A stretch of DNA of 58,784 nucleotides from Lachnospiraceae bacterium (GTDB lineage Bacteria; Bacillota; Clostridia; Lachnospirales; Lachnospiraceae): positions 1 to 58,784 of the forward strand of contig JAIKYA010000067.1 in the NCBI GenBank assembly GCA_024683645.1, written 5' to 3'. The stretch's first letter is position 1, and each line of letters starts with the position of its first letter. The translations under genes and the position numbers were made by a program. This document shows, piece after piece, positions 1 to 7,359 of the stretch. The notes under the pieces are model-generated. The model saw only the letters and a list, made by a program, of their open reading frames with translations, was not told the DNA's origin and searched no databases.

Positions 1-2
1 GT

Positions 3-359
3 ATAGTCAAGTCAATCTGGATGAACCCATACTGTACATTTGGAGAGCAATATAATATGCTCTTTGCCGATACAACAGAGTATGATAAGATGGTGACAAG
101 CGGCAGTATTCATGGAGAAGCATACGGTGAACAGCTTTCAATAGCGAACCGGACCCAGTATCAGGTACCGTTCTATTTGATACAAGGAAAAAATGATCAC
201 AATGTCGGGACAATGGTTGAAGTCGCCGTAGAATATTATGAGAAAGTAGAAGCACCGGACAAAGACATCTGTCTGGTCGAAGGTGGTCATGTGTCGCCGT
301 TGCTGTGTTGTGATCTGCTTGCAGCATTTGTCCATAAGATTGCTGAAAAGCAGAAGTAA
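3..359 (+). CDS. Alpha/beta hydrolase, C-terminal fragment (5' end outside window)
   Basis: The reading frame is open from the first bases of the window, so the gene begins upstream and only about the last 118 residues are visible. The segment reads like the end of an alpha/beta-hydrolase (proline iminopeptidase/prolyl aminopeptidase type). GKNDHNVG carries the usual catalytic aspartate after a beta strand, and VEGGHVSPL carries the catalytic histidine near the C-terminus. The nucleophile serine would lie outside the window. The substrate cannot be told from this fragment. The gene ends in a TAA and is followed by a hairpin with a T-run, so it seems to be the last gene of its transcript. Confidence 0.7.
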   Translation: MVKSIWMNPYCTFGEQYNMLFADTTEYDKMVTSGSIHGEAYGEQLSIANRTQYQVPFYLIQGKNDHNVGTMVEVAVEYYEKVEAPDKDICLVEGGHVSPLLCCDLLAAFVHKIAEKQK

Positions 360-418
360 ATCAAATAACCGTAGTCTATTGGCGCAACCATAAACCGTTC
401 CGTACAAGTCCGTTTAAG

Positions 419-440
419 CATTATGGCGCGCGCCACAATG
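419..440. repeat. 22-bp near-perfect palindrome
   Basis: The core TGGCGCGCGCCA (424-435) is a perfect palindrome, flanked by CATTA on the left and CAATG on the right, giving a single mismatch pair over 22 bp. It lies in the non-coding stretch behind the hydrolase gene. It could be a protein-binding site or a short cruciform. No partner gene is obvious. Confidence 0.5.
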
Positions 441-472
441 ACAGCATACCCTTTTGGAACTGAATAACTCAC

Positions 473-514
473 AAAGACCTGAGATTCGCTCACACAAGCA
501 CTTATCAGGTCTTT
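473..514 (+). terminator. Rho-independent terminator behind the hydrolase
   Basis: The arms AAAGACCTGA (473-482) and TCAGGTCTTT (505-514) pair over about 10 bp around a 22-nt loop and are followed by further T residues (TTCTTTTC). The A-run on the other side could let it act on the minus strand too, for the gene that ends at 580. Confidence 0.65.
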
Positions 515-579
515 TCTTTTCAGGCGGTTAGTTTTCCGCTCCGTAGTCTCGGACGGCTCTGATGGGCCTTCCGTTCGTC

Positions 580-783
580 TTATGGTGCTTCTTCGAAGGG
601 AATACCGGATTCGGCCTCTGCGATGGCCTGCGCTTTGTCGCGGGCGGTGTCGTCAAGCTTTTCTTCGAGACCGGTGAGGGCTTCGAAGGGGGCAAACTGC
701 GCGGCACGCTTTTCAAGTGACATCTGAGGATGCCGTTTTGATACGTGATGCGGCATATCGAGCATATCTGAATAATCAGTCAT
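580..783 (-). CDS. Small conserved clostridial protein with RAAQFAPF motif
   Basis: This is a 67-residue acidic protein. Its start is supported by a GGAGG ribosome-binding site about 6 nt upstream on the minus strand. The N-terminal half has the recognisable block HVSKRHPQMS, then RAAQFAPFEALTG; the C-terminal half is a charged helix. From memory, short proteins with this block are common in Clostridia and often sit next to Y-family DNA polymerase genes (YolD-like partners), but no polymerase gene is visible here. The function is unknown and the YolD-like link is recollection, not something the window shows. Confidence 0.65.
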   Translation of the reverse strand: MTDYSDMLDMPHHVSKRHPQMSLEKRAAQFAPFEALTGLEEKLDDTARDKAQAIAEAESGIPFEEAP

Positions 784-850
784 AGTACCTCCATTAATAT
801 CGATACTTTTGAACTTCTTCGCTGTGATCCGACTGTCTCCTGAAATAAGT

Positions 851-879
851 AAGACAGAAGGAACGTCCCCTTTGTCTTC
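851..879. repeat. REP-like hairpin with an AAGG-n-CGTCCCC core
   Basis: AAGACA and TGTCTT flank a core GAAGGAACGTCCCCTT, making an imperfect palindrome in the gap between the small protein and the trigger-factor-like gene. The same AAGG..CGTCCCC core flanked by short inverted repeats recurs at 29011-29031 (ACCAC/GTGGT arms). Palindromes with this core look like the dispersed extragenic repeats of many Firmicutes. That family assignment is from memory. Confidence 0.45.
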
Positions 880-894
880 TTTGGCTTTTTGGGG

Positions 895-938
895 AATAAA
901 AAAGGAGCTGCCACACTAATTAGTGCGACAGCCCCTTT
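895..938 (-). terminator. Terminator of the trigger-factor-like gene
   Basis: On the minus strand the sequence just behind the stop codon folds into a long imperfect hairpin: AAAGGGGCTGTCGCACTAA pairs with TTAGTGTGGCAGCTCCTTT. It ends in a run of T. The position, directly 3' of the gene on the minus strand, fits a Rho-independent terminator. Confidence 0.8.
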
Positions 939-942
939 GCTG

Positions 943-2127
943 TCAGTCAGTTATCTTTACTACGTCGCAGAGATATTCGCAGACCTTGTCGTCTAAGAGG
1001 CTCTGTGCCATGTAGCCGTAGCCATAGGTCTTTACGGCATCCTTGAAGGCGGCATCGTCGGATGAATAGCCTGCTTTTTCCTTGATCTCGTCTTTGGTAA
1101 GAGACAGGCCGGCGTGCTTGTAAACATACTGGAGACTTAAGAGCTTCTGGGTCTTGGTCTGTGCACGTTCCTTAAGCAGTGCATCATATTCCTCCTGAGA
1201 GGATACGCCGTACATATCAAACACGGTTCCGTACATCTGGCTGCCGGTGTACTGCATATACATTTGGTTGTAGTAAGCGAGGTTTTCTTCATCCTGTGCG
1301 GCAAGCACCTTGGTCTGGTAATCCATGAACTTGCTCGGATAAGCGCTGTATACGGTATTTAAGGATATGGAAGATGATATCTTGTTCTTTAAGCTGCTGC
1401 GGTATTTCTCGCTGCGTACCGATTCACGGAACTGGTCAACTGTGGTCCCGCGCTCGGGATAGTTGGCTGCAACGAAGGCATCATTGAATTCGGGAGCTTC
1501 GTATACGCCTTTGAATTTAACTTCATAATTTACCGTCTTGCCTGCGAAAGCTTCTTCATCGGCATCCTCATCATAATCCACATCAACGGAGAAAGTGTCT
1601 CCGGCTTTGTGGCCGATAAGGGCTTCATCAAATACCTCATCGATCTCTTCACTGCCGATGGTGTATTTGTACTCACTGTCTTCACCTATGGTCTCATGTA
1701 CTTCGCCGTCTATCCTGGTGGTGTAGGAGATGCCTACGGTATCATCCTCATCTGCGATCCTGCCGGCGTCGGTAGAGAGTGTGGTATGTTCTTCGATGGC
1801 CTGATCCACTTCCGAGTCTATGGAGGCTTCGGAAGGCTCAAGCTCGGAACGGGAGAAGCTCATGTTCTCATAATCAACGGTGGCAAACTTGTCTATATCG
1901 ATGGAAGCTATAGTACCGTCATCATTCAGATATTTGGAATAATTGAGCTGATTGGCTTTGTGGATGACCACCAGTGCGACTATAAAGCCGACTATAAGAA
2001 CCGGGATGAGCACTGACCACATTGCGGACATTGCTTTTTTGTGACGCTGATCCGCGCGGGCCTTTGCCTCTGCGATACGTTTCTGTTTTGATTTGCTTAC
2101 TTCATCGTGCTTATTTGTTTCACTCAT
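943..2127 (-). CDS. Membrane-anchored trigger-factor-like peptidyl-prolyl isomerase
   Basis: The 394-residue protein starts behind an AGGAG-type site. Residues 1-33 are basic and cytoplasmic and are followed by one membrane segment (about 36-56, SVLIPVLIVGFIVALVVIH). The rest is predicted to face outside. Residues about 105-210 resemble an FKBP-type PPIase domain as found in trigger factor (IADEDDTVGISY, then VDVDYDEDADEEAFAGKTV). The remainder resembles the helical trigger-factor C-terminal chaperone domain. The ribosome-binding N-domain is missing and replaced by the anchor, so it probably folds exported proteins at the outer membrane face, much as PrsA does, rather than nascent chains. It has its own promoter and terminator and is divergent from recJ. 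Confidence 0.75.
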   Translation of the reverse strand: MSETNKHDEVSKSKQKRIAEAKARADQRHKKAMSAMWSVLIPVLIVGFIVALVVIHKANQLNYSKYLNDDGTIASIDIDKFATVDYENMSFSRSELEPSEASIDSEVDQAIEEHTTLSTDAGRIADEDDTVGISYTTRIDGEVHETIGEDSEYKYTIGSEEIDEVFDEALIGHKAGDTFSVDVDYDEDADEEAFAGKTVNYEVKFKGVYEAPEFNDAFVAANYPERGTTVDQFRESVRSEKYRSSLKNKISSSISLNTVYSAYPSKFMDYQTKVLAAQDEENLAYYNQMYMQYTGSQMYGTVFDMYGVSSQEEYDALLKERAQTKTQKLLSLQYVYKHAGLSLTKDEIKEKAGYSSDDAAFKDAVKTYGYGYMAQSLLDDKVCEYLCDVVKITD

Positions 2128-2218
2128 TGTCTTTCTCCTTCATAACTGCTAATACGGAGCGGGGAGAGCCGCTGCCGGAAAGTTCCTTTCCCGGACGCCC
2201 CAAAAACTCCAAATACAG

Positions 2219-2247
2219 AGTATATATCAAAAGTAAAAAAAAATAAA
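2219..2247 (-). promoter_or_regulatory. Probable promoter of the trigger-factor-like gene
   Basis: On the minus strand a good -10 (TATACT, 2219-2224) lies 17 nt from a weak -35 (TTTATT, 2242-2247). The leader that follows (about 2140-2200) can form two stems, CCGG.AAAG with CTTTCCGG and AGCGG with CCGCT, just before the ribosome-binding site. That suggests a structured 5' UTR. Confidence 0.45.
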
Positions 2248-2277
2248 GTGAATTTATGGTGAACGGGATGTTTTTTG

Positions 2278-2286
2278 TGTTATACT
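2278..2286 (+). promoter_or_regulatory. Extended -10 promoter of recJ
   Basis: TGTTATACT matches an extended -10 (TGnTATAAT); no good -35 is seen at the right distance. It lies downstream of the first in-frame start at 2256. A transcript from here would begin near 2293, so recJ should start at the TTG at 2334. Confidence 0.5.
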
Positions 2287-2333
2287 GTAAAAGCTGTAGT
2301 CTGAATATTTCATTTACGGGGAGAGTTATCAGG

Positions 2334-4106
2334 TTGGCTGAATGGATCCTGGTCAGAAAAGGCGGAGATTATGTCGAAACAGGCAGGAAGTACGGTATCT
2401 CGCCTGTGATAGCCAGACTTCTTAAAAACAGAGGTGTGGAAGGAGACGCTATTCCCGTTTTTCTGAGTGAGCAGGGGGCGGCACTATCACTGCCGGATTC
2501 TCTTCCGGATATGGAAAAAGCATACCGGGTCATTAAGGACAGGATAGATAAAAAAGAAAAGATAAGAGTGATAGGCGACTACGATATAGACGGAGTATGT
2601 GCTACGGCTATATTGCTGAAAGGACTGAAGACACTGGGCGCCGATGCCGATCATACCATCCCGCACAGGATAAATGACGGATACGGAATGAATCCCGGCA
2701 TGGTAGAGGATGCGGCCGGGGCGGGCGTCTCACTGATAGTGACCTGCGATAACGGCATAGCCGCTACGGAAGAATGCGCTCTGGCTTCCGAACTGGGAAT
2801 AGACGTGGTGGTGACCGATCATCATGAAGTAAGATATGAAGAAGAGGGCGGGGTGCGTAAATATATACTGCCAAAGGCAGCGGCAGTCGTGGATCCCAAG
2901 AGGGAAGACAACGTATACCCCTGTCCCGGGATATGCGGAGCAGTGGTGGCGTATCAGCTTATCAGATACATAATGAAAAGAGAGGATCCTTCTTTTGAAG
3001 GGAGCGCCACTGATCGTGAGATGATGCAGCTGGCGGCTTTTGCGACCGTCGGTGATATAATGGAACTGGGAGGAGAAAACCGCGGGCTGGTAAAGCGCGG
3101 ACTCAAGAGCATATCCGAAGAGCCCTGCAGGGGAATGGCGGCGCTGAAGAAGGCAGCGGGCCTGGAAGACGGCGAGGTCAGCGCTTTTCATCTCGGTTTT
3201 GTCCTGGGACCGATGGTCAATGCCGGAGGCAGGCTGGACAGTGCTGACAGGGCGCTTGAACTGTTCATGAGCGAAGATGACATCAGTGCGCTGAAAAGAG
3301 CGGAAGAACTGAAAGCACTTAATGAAAGCAGAAAAAGCATGACCGAGAAGGCCGTGGCTGATGCCGGCGATATAATGAAAAAAGAAGGACTGGAAAATGA
3401 CACGGTGCTGGTAGTCTATCTTCCGGAGTGTCATGAGAGCATAGCAGGCATAGTAGCCGGAAGGCTTAGAGAAAAATATATAAAGCCGGTACTTGTGGTC
3501 ACGAACGGGCGTGATGAGCTGAAAGGCTCGGCCAGATCAGTGCCTGCTTATCATATGTTCGATGCGATGCTGGAGATAAAGGATGTATTCATCAAATTCG
3601 GCGGCCATTCGCAGGCAGCGGGCTTCTCGCTTCCAAAGGACAGGCTCGGAGAACTGAGAAGGAGGCTTAATGAGAACTGCCGCCTGAAAGCTTCCGACAT
3701 GAAGGAAGTACTAAAGATAGATATGGAGCTGCCGCTCTGCTATTCCGACGACGCACTTGCCGATGCACTGGAGGCGCTGGAACCCTACGGTGAGGGCAAT
3801 GAAAGGGCACTCTTCGGCAGGATGGGAGTGGAGATCACAGGCATAAAGAATATCGGAGTCAGCGGAAAAGTTATAAAGATAGATGTGAAGGATTCGGGCA
3901 GCGACGCGGAGCTTACCATGTTCGGGAAGAACCGTGTATTTAAGGAAGAGCTGGCCGCAAGGTATGGGGAAGACAAACTGCAGCAGCTGTATATGGGACG
4001 CGGCGCGGGGATCAGATTCAATATAGTGTACAGCGTCGCATGGAACCTGTATAATGGTATCAAAAGACTGCAGATCGTTGTGGAGGATTACAAGTGGGCA
4101 GACTGA
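2334..4106 (+). CDS. recJ: Single-stranded-DNA-specific exonuclease RecJ
   Basis: This is a DHH-family 5'-3' exonuclease acting in recombinational repair and mismatch repair. VIGDYDIDGVCATAIL is motif I with metal-binding aspartates, TDHHEV is the DHH motif, and GGHSQAAGFSL is the DHHA1 glycine-rich motif. A C-terminal OB-like domain follows (about 450-590). I chose the TTG at 2334 (LAEWILVRKGG, read as Met) because it has GGGGAG about 8 nt upstream and lies behind the extended -10 at 2278-2286. The longer frame from 2256 would add 26 residues (MVNGMFFVLYC...) encoded across the promoter. The length of about 590 residues fits shorter clostridial RecJ proteins. Confidence 0.9.
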   Translation: MAEWILVRKGGDYVETGRKYGISPVIARLLKNRGVEGDAIPVFLSEQGAALSLPDSLPDMEKAYRVIKDRIDKKEKIRVIGDYDIDGVCATAILLKGLKTLGADADHTIPHRINDGYGMNPGMVEDAAGAGVSLIVTCDNGIAATEECALASELGIDVVVTDHHEVRYEEEGGVRKYILPKAAAVVDPKREDNVYPCPGICGAVVAYQLIRYIMKREDPSFEGSATDREMMQLAAFATVGDIMELGGENRGLVKRGLKSISEEPCRGMAALKKAAGLEDGEVSAFHLGFVLGPMVNAGGRLDSADRALELFMSEDDISALKRAEELKALNESRKSMTEKAVADAGDIMKKEGLENDTVLVVYLPECHESIAGIVAGRLREKYIKPVLVVTNGRDELKGSARSVPAYHMFDAMLEIKDVFIKFGGHSQAAGFSLPKDRLGELRRRLNENCRLKASDMKEVLKIDMELPLCYSDDALADALEALEPYGEGNERALFGRMGVEITGIKNIGVSGKVIKIDVKDSGSDAELTMFGKNRVFKEELAARYGEDKLQQLYMGRGAGIRFNIVYSVAWNLYNGIKRLQIVVEDYKWAD

Positions 4107-5203
4107 ACAGTCTCAGTGAGAGAAAAAAAAGACACCTTGAACTGTACGCAGGGTTGTGGGTCATAATGTATCTGGTCGTGACCTGCGGTATCTATCCCGG
4201 CAAGATGCGCTATCCCGTGCAGCTGGGCATGGTACCGGTCGTATTTTCGCTGATCGGGCTTAAACTCAGACATATGGAGGAAGCCTGCGAAGAGACCTTC
4301 GGTATAAAAAGTGCGGCTAAGGGCCTGCTGATGCCCTACCTCTGGTTCTCGCTTGCGGGACTGGTCATATGTTCAGCGGGAGTGATGCTGGATCTTAACG
4401 GTTACACTGTAAAGTACCTTATGGAGAAAGTTGAGAATGCCGTTACCTTCTACGGCAACAACGGGCTGTGGATACTTCCCTCCGCCTTTATAGCCATAGC
4501 CGTACGCGGCTTTATCAAAAGATCCGGTATGCCGGATAAAGTGTGGGGCTGCGGGGTAAGCCTGCTGTTTGTGGTCTTCTGCGGGATACTGTATTATACG
4601 GGGTATAATACGGAGAGGATCTTTGATGTAGGTAGCGAGGGTATATACGGAGTATTTATCAGGATAGCCATGGTGATGTGGCGCGGTATCATGGGAGCTT
4701 TCTTCTGCTTTATAGGGGAGCTGCTCTACGGCATGTATGACAGGATAAAAAAGAGAAAGCTTCTGTTTGTGATATTTGCAGGGCTTCTGCTGGCGGCCGC
4801 TACCGCGCTCGCCATATATACCGGAGAAATCTGCTGGGAGGATTTCAGCTTCGAAAAGCCTTATATCACAATACCTGCGGCACTGGCTGTTACGATAGCG
4901 CTCTATATCTTCAGCGTATGGGTGGATACCATACCTCCGATAGCATATATCGGAAGACATGCGATCATCATATACTGCTGCGCAGCTGAGTTCGGAGCGG
5001 TATGGCTGGCTTACAATACCTACGTGGCGGTGCTTGCACGTCTGGCTAACAGATTTGCAGCCAGCTGTATCCATGCAGTGGTGCTGATCGTGGCGCTTAT
5101 CGTGCTGGTATTCATATTCGGCAGAAAGGAGCTCTCGTTCCTCTTCGGATACAGAAGTTTTGAAAAGCCCATGGTAGAAGAAGATTTCGATACCTACGAT
5201 TAA
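4094..5203 (+). CDS. Acyltransferase-3-like integral membrane protein
   Basis: This protein has 369 residues with about nine to ten hydrophobic segments. The GTG start overlaps the end of recJ by 13 bases and has GGAGG about 8 nt upstream, so the two genes are translationally coupled. The layout resembles the acyltransferase-3 (OafA/NolL) family: a basic patch, LMPYLWFSLAGLV in the third segment, and IAYIGRHAIIIYC near the end, which is like the family's late GRxSLxIY block. The classical N-terminal histidine of active OafA-type enzymes is not evident. A role in acylating a surface glycan or lipid is therefore inference. The C-terminus is short, acidic and cytoplasmic. Confidence 0.5.
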   Translation: MGRLNSLSERKKRHLELYAGLWVIMYLVVTCGIYPGKMRYPVQLGMVPVVFSLIGLKLRHMEEACEETFGIKSAAKGLLMPYLWFSLAGLVICSAGVMLDLNGYTVKYLMEKVENAVTFYGNNGLWILPSAFIAIAVRGFIKRSGMPDKVWGCGVSLLFVVFCGILYYTGYNTERIFDVGSEGIYGVFIRIAMVMWRGIMGAFFCFIGELLYGMYDRIKKRKLLFVIFAGLLLAAATALAIYTGEICWEDFSFEKPYITIPAALAVTIALYIFSVWVDTIPPIAYIGRHAIIIYCCAAEFGAVWLAYNTYVAVLARLANRFAASCIHAVVLIVALIVLVFIFGRKELSFLFGYRSFEKPMVEEDFDTYD

Positions 5204-5567
5204 AACCCGGACCTTATGTCTGAATATTTGCAAAAAAGTGTACGTGATTTAAAACATACAATTTCACAATAGTACACAAAATGGACACAATTATCCGATA
5301 TACTGACAATCAGATAGTTAATTACTTTATTACTATCTCCCCCTCATATAAGCGGTGCGCTGCGCGTACCGCTTTTTTACTTTATAGGAAATTCCTCTGG
5401 AATTTCCATAAAGCAAAAAGCCCTCCGGGCGGGATGCACACTCGCGCGAGAGGAAAATGTTGCCTTCGGCAACCGCGCTCGGCGCTAGCGTTCCGCAAGC
5501 GGAACGCTTTGTTCCTTTAATTCGGAAACTCCTCCGAAATCCCCTCCGCTTCGGCCGGTGCATACAT
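5204..5567. other. Non-coding region packed with palindromes
   Basis: I see no convincing gene here. In order it holds: a TATACT box (5299-5304 region); a hairpin with arms GATAGT/ACTATC (5313-5337); a terminator (5351-5378); a palindrome with GGAAATTCC-type arms (5387-5407); the motif GCGGGATGCACACTCGCGCG (from 5429), which recurs at 37391; CCTTCGG and CGCTCGGCG stems (5463-5486); a perfect 10-bp inverted repeat AGCGTTCCGC/GCGGAACGCT (5487-5508); and ATTCGGA..TCCGAAAT (5519-5541). ATGCAC near 5434 can pair with GTGCAT near 5558, enclosing most of the array. A short RNA between the TATACT box and the terminator is possible but unproven. Confidence 0.6.
5351..5378 (+). terminator. Rho-independent terminator behind the acyltransferase-like gene
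   Basis: AGCGGT (5351-5356) pairs with ACCGCT (5367-5372), extended by inner GC pairs, and a run of six T follows. It closes the recJ transcript, or ends a short RNA that starts near 5309. Confidence 0.75.
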
Positions 5568-5596
5568 TTGCTTTTAATATTGGCCTGTGGTAAAAT
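5568..5596 (+). promoter_or_regulatory. Sigma-A-type promoter of the phosphodiester glycosidase gene
   Basis: TTGCTT (5568-5573) is separated by exactly 17 nt from TAAAAT (5591-5596). The -10 box ends 8 nt before the in-frame ATG at 5605, so transcription would begin at about that ATG. Confidence 0.65.
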
Positions 5597-5604
5597 ATCT
5601 TGTT

Positions 5605-7359
5605 ATGTTTGATGTATTTTTATACGTATGTAAAACAGGTTTTGCCAATATCATCAAGACACTGAAAGAGATGGATTACCTTCATCTCCTTTTGGTGTGC
5701 CTGATCGTCGGAGTTTTTCTGGCAATGCTGATCAGATTCTTCCGCTATGCCTTTGAGAAGAGGGTGAGGCTTATATGGTCACTGCTGGCAATGCTCTGCG
5801 CAGGTGTGGCTCTTTTTATGTGCGTTATAGCCTCCGCTGCCGGAACTCTGGTCTTTGAGCCGGATACAAAGCCCGAGGATGTGGTCAGGGTGTTCCTGGA
5901 TTCATATATACAGAGGGATATCGCCGCTGCAAAGAATTATCTGGAGCCGGGGGTGATGCTTCCGGAGACAGCAGAAGGGGAAGATGAACTCAAAGACAGG
6001 TTTTATGAGGCTCTTTTTACAAGTTTTTCATACACGATAAGCGGGGAGACTGACATGCAGGATACGCATGCATCGGTCCCCGTTTCTTTTACCTGGCTCG
6101 ATATGCAGGCCATGATACCCGATATCAGCGCTGAACTTACGCCGCTTCTTGAATACGGTGTGGAGAACAGGGGCAGGAATGCGGTTTTTGATGAGAATAA
6201 GGAATACCGGCATGAGTTTCTGGATGAGATATATACGATGGCCGTAGACAGCGGTCTGGCAAAGGCGCAGGAACATTACATCACCGAGGAATATACTGTG
6301 GAGCTCGATTATATAGATGGTGAGTGGAAAACGGATCCCGGCGAGGGGCTGATAAATGCCTTCCGCGGAGGAGTGAGAGCGGGTGAGGATTTTGCGAACA
6401 ATGCAAAGAGTGAAGTGCTGGCAGACCTGACCTATATTCCCAAGATATATACGATAGCGGAAGATGCCACGGTTTCCCCCGCGCCCATCCCCGAAGCCTA
6501 CGGACAGACCGACGATCCGGCGGTGATCACTGCGCTTTTTGAAGAGTATACCGAGCTGGTCGGGGACGAAGACATAGTATGGAGGGAAGAGGGCAACTTC
6601 AAGGGCGGTGATTTCAGGTATTATGCCGACGAGACCATATTCTTTGTCTCATGGAAGGAGATATTCGAGGATCACTACTGCGCTTTTGCGGAGGTGTTCG
6701 TGGCAGACGGTTCGCAGTTCAGACGCAAGCTGGCGGAGGATACCTACGGTTCCGCAGTACAGAAAGCTGCCTCACAGCTGGCAAATGAAGCCAATGCGGT
6801 CATAGCCATGAACGGTGATTATTATAAATTCCGTACCGAAGGCGTAACGGTCTATAACCGTGAGCTGTACCGCTTCAAGCCTTACAAGCTGGAGCTCTGC
6901 CATGTCGATTCAAACGGAGATCTGAAGTTTACTTATGCCGGAGAACTTGAAGATGAGGAGATGGCCAGGAAATATGTAAAAGATAATGATGTGCTCTTTA
7001 CTCTTGCTTTCGGCCCGGTGCTGGTGGCAGACGGAGCAAAGCGCGAGACCGGAGGCGGATACCTTCTGGGGCAGGTGAACGAGAACTATTCCAGATCGGC
7101 GATAGGCCAGCTGGGAGAACACCACTACCTCATGATGAACCTAAACTACGGCTACAATACCGGCGGCGCGACGATAAGCGAGACCGCAAACATCATGTAC
7201 GACAAAGGCTGCAGGCAGGCATACGCCCTTGACGGCGGTCAGACGGCGGAGATGGTGATAAATAATAAGGTCTATAATGCCATTGATTACGGTAATGAGA
7301 GAATGGTAAGCGATATAATCTATTTTGCAACGGCACTGCCGGAGGACGCCGAAAGATGA
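5605..7359 (+). CDS. Membrane-anchored phosphodiester glycosidase-domain protein
   Basis: Two N-terminal membrane segments (about 24-44 and 55-80) anchor a large outer portion. The middle (about 85-270) resembles an NTF2-like/DUF4878 fold (PEDVVRVFLDSY). The C-terminal third is an NAGPA-type phosphodiester glycosidase domain: AVIAMNGDYY near its start, LAFGPVLVADG in the centre and AYALDGGQTAEMV as the DGG catalytic block. Such enzymes remove a sugar cap from phosphodiesters; bacterial members are thought to act on envelope polymers. I chose ATG 5605 because the promoter places the transcript start there. GTG 5587 lies in the promoter, and ATG 5671 is an alternative with a weak GAAAGAG site. 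The stop overlaps the next start by 4 bases. Confidence 0.7.
   Translation: MFDVFLYVCKTGFANIIKTLKEMDYLHLLLVCLIVGVFLAMLIRFFRYAFEKRVRLIWSLLAMLCAGVALFMCVIASAAGTLVFEPDTKPEDVVRVFLDSYIQRDIAAAKNYLEPGVMLPETAEGEDELKDRFYEALFTSFSYTISGETDMQDTHASVPVSFTWLDMQAMIPDISAELTPLLEYGVENRGRNAVFDENKEYRHEFLDEIYTMAVDSGLAKAQEHYITEEYTVELDYIDGEWKTDPGEGLINAFRGGVRAGEDFANNAKSEVLADLTYIPKIYTIAEDATVSPAPIPEAYGQTDDPAVITALFEEYTELVGDEDIVWREEGNFKGGDFRYYADETIFFVSWKEIFEDHYCAFAEVFVADGSQFRRKLAEDTYGSAVQKAASQLANEANAVIAMNGDYYKFRTEGVTVYNRELYRFKPYKLELCHVDSNGDLKFTYAGELEDEEMARKYVKDNDVLFTLAFGPVLVADGAKRETGGGYLLGQVNENYSRSAIGQLGEHHYLMMNLNYGYNTGGATISETANIMYDKGCRQAYALDGGQTAEMVINNKVYNAIDYGNERMVSDIIYFATALPEDAER

Noticed and set aside
287-493. Minus-strand frame of 68 codons between the hydrolase and the small protein
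   Set aside because: It overlaps the hydrolase coding end and the terminator; no start signal. I could not link it to a known family.
2730-3434. Open minus-strand frame inside recJ
   Set aside because: It is fully covered by the recJ coding frame; composition is unlike a real protein and no ribosome-binding site is seen.
4373-5233. Minus-strand frame of 286 codons opposite the acyltransferase-like gene
   Set aside because: It mirrors a hydrophobic gene on the plus strand, giving many Tyr, His and Gln; no start signal or family.
5281-5520. Short plus-strand frame in the hairpin array
   Set aside because: It runs through a terminator and several palindromes, has no ribosome-binding site and an Arg/Cys-rich product; not a credible gene.
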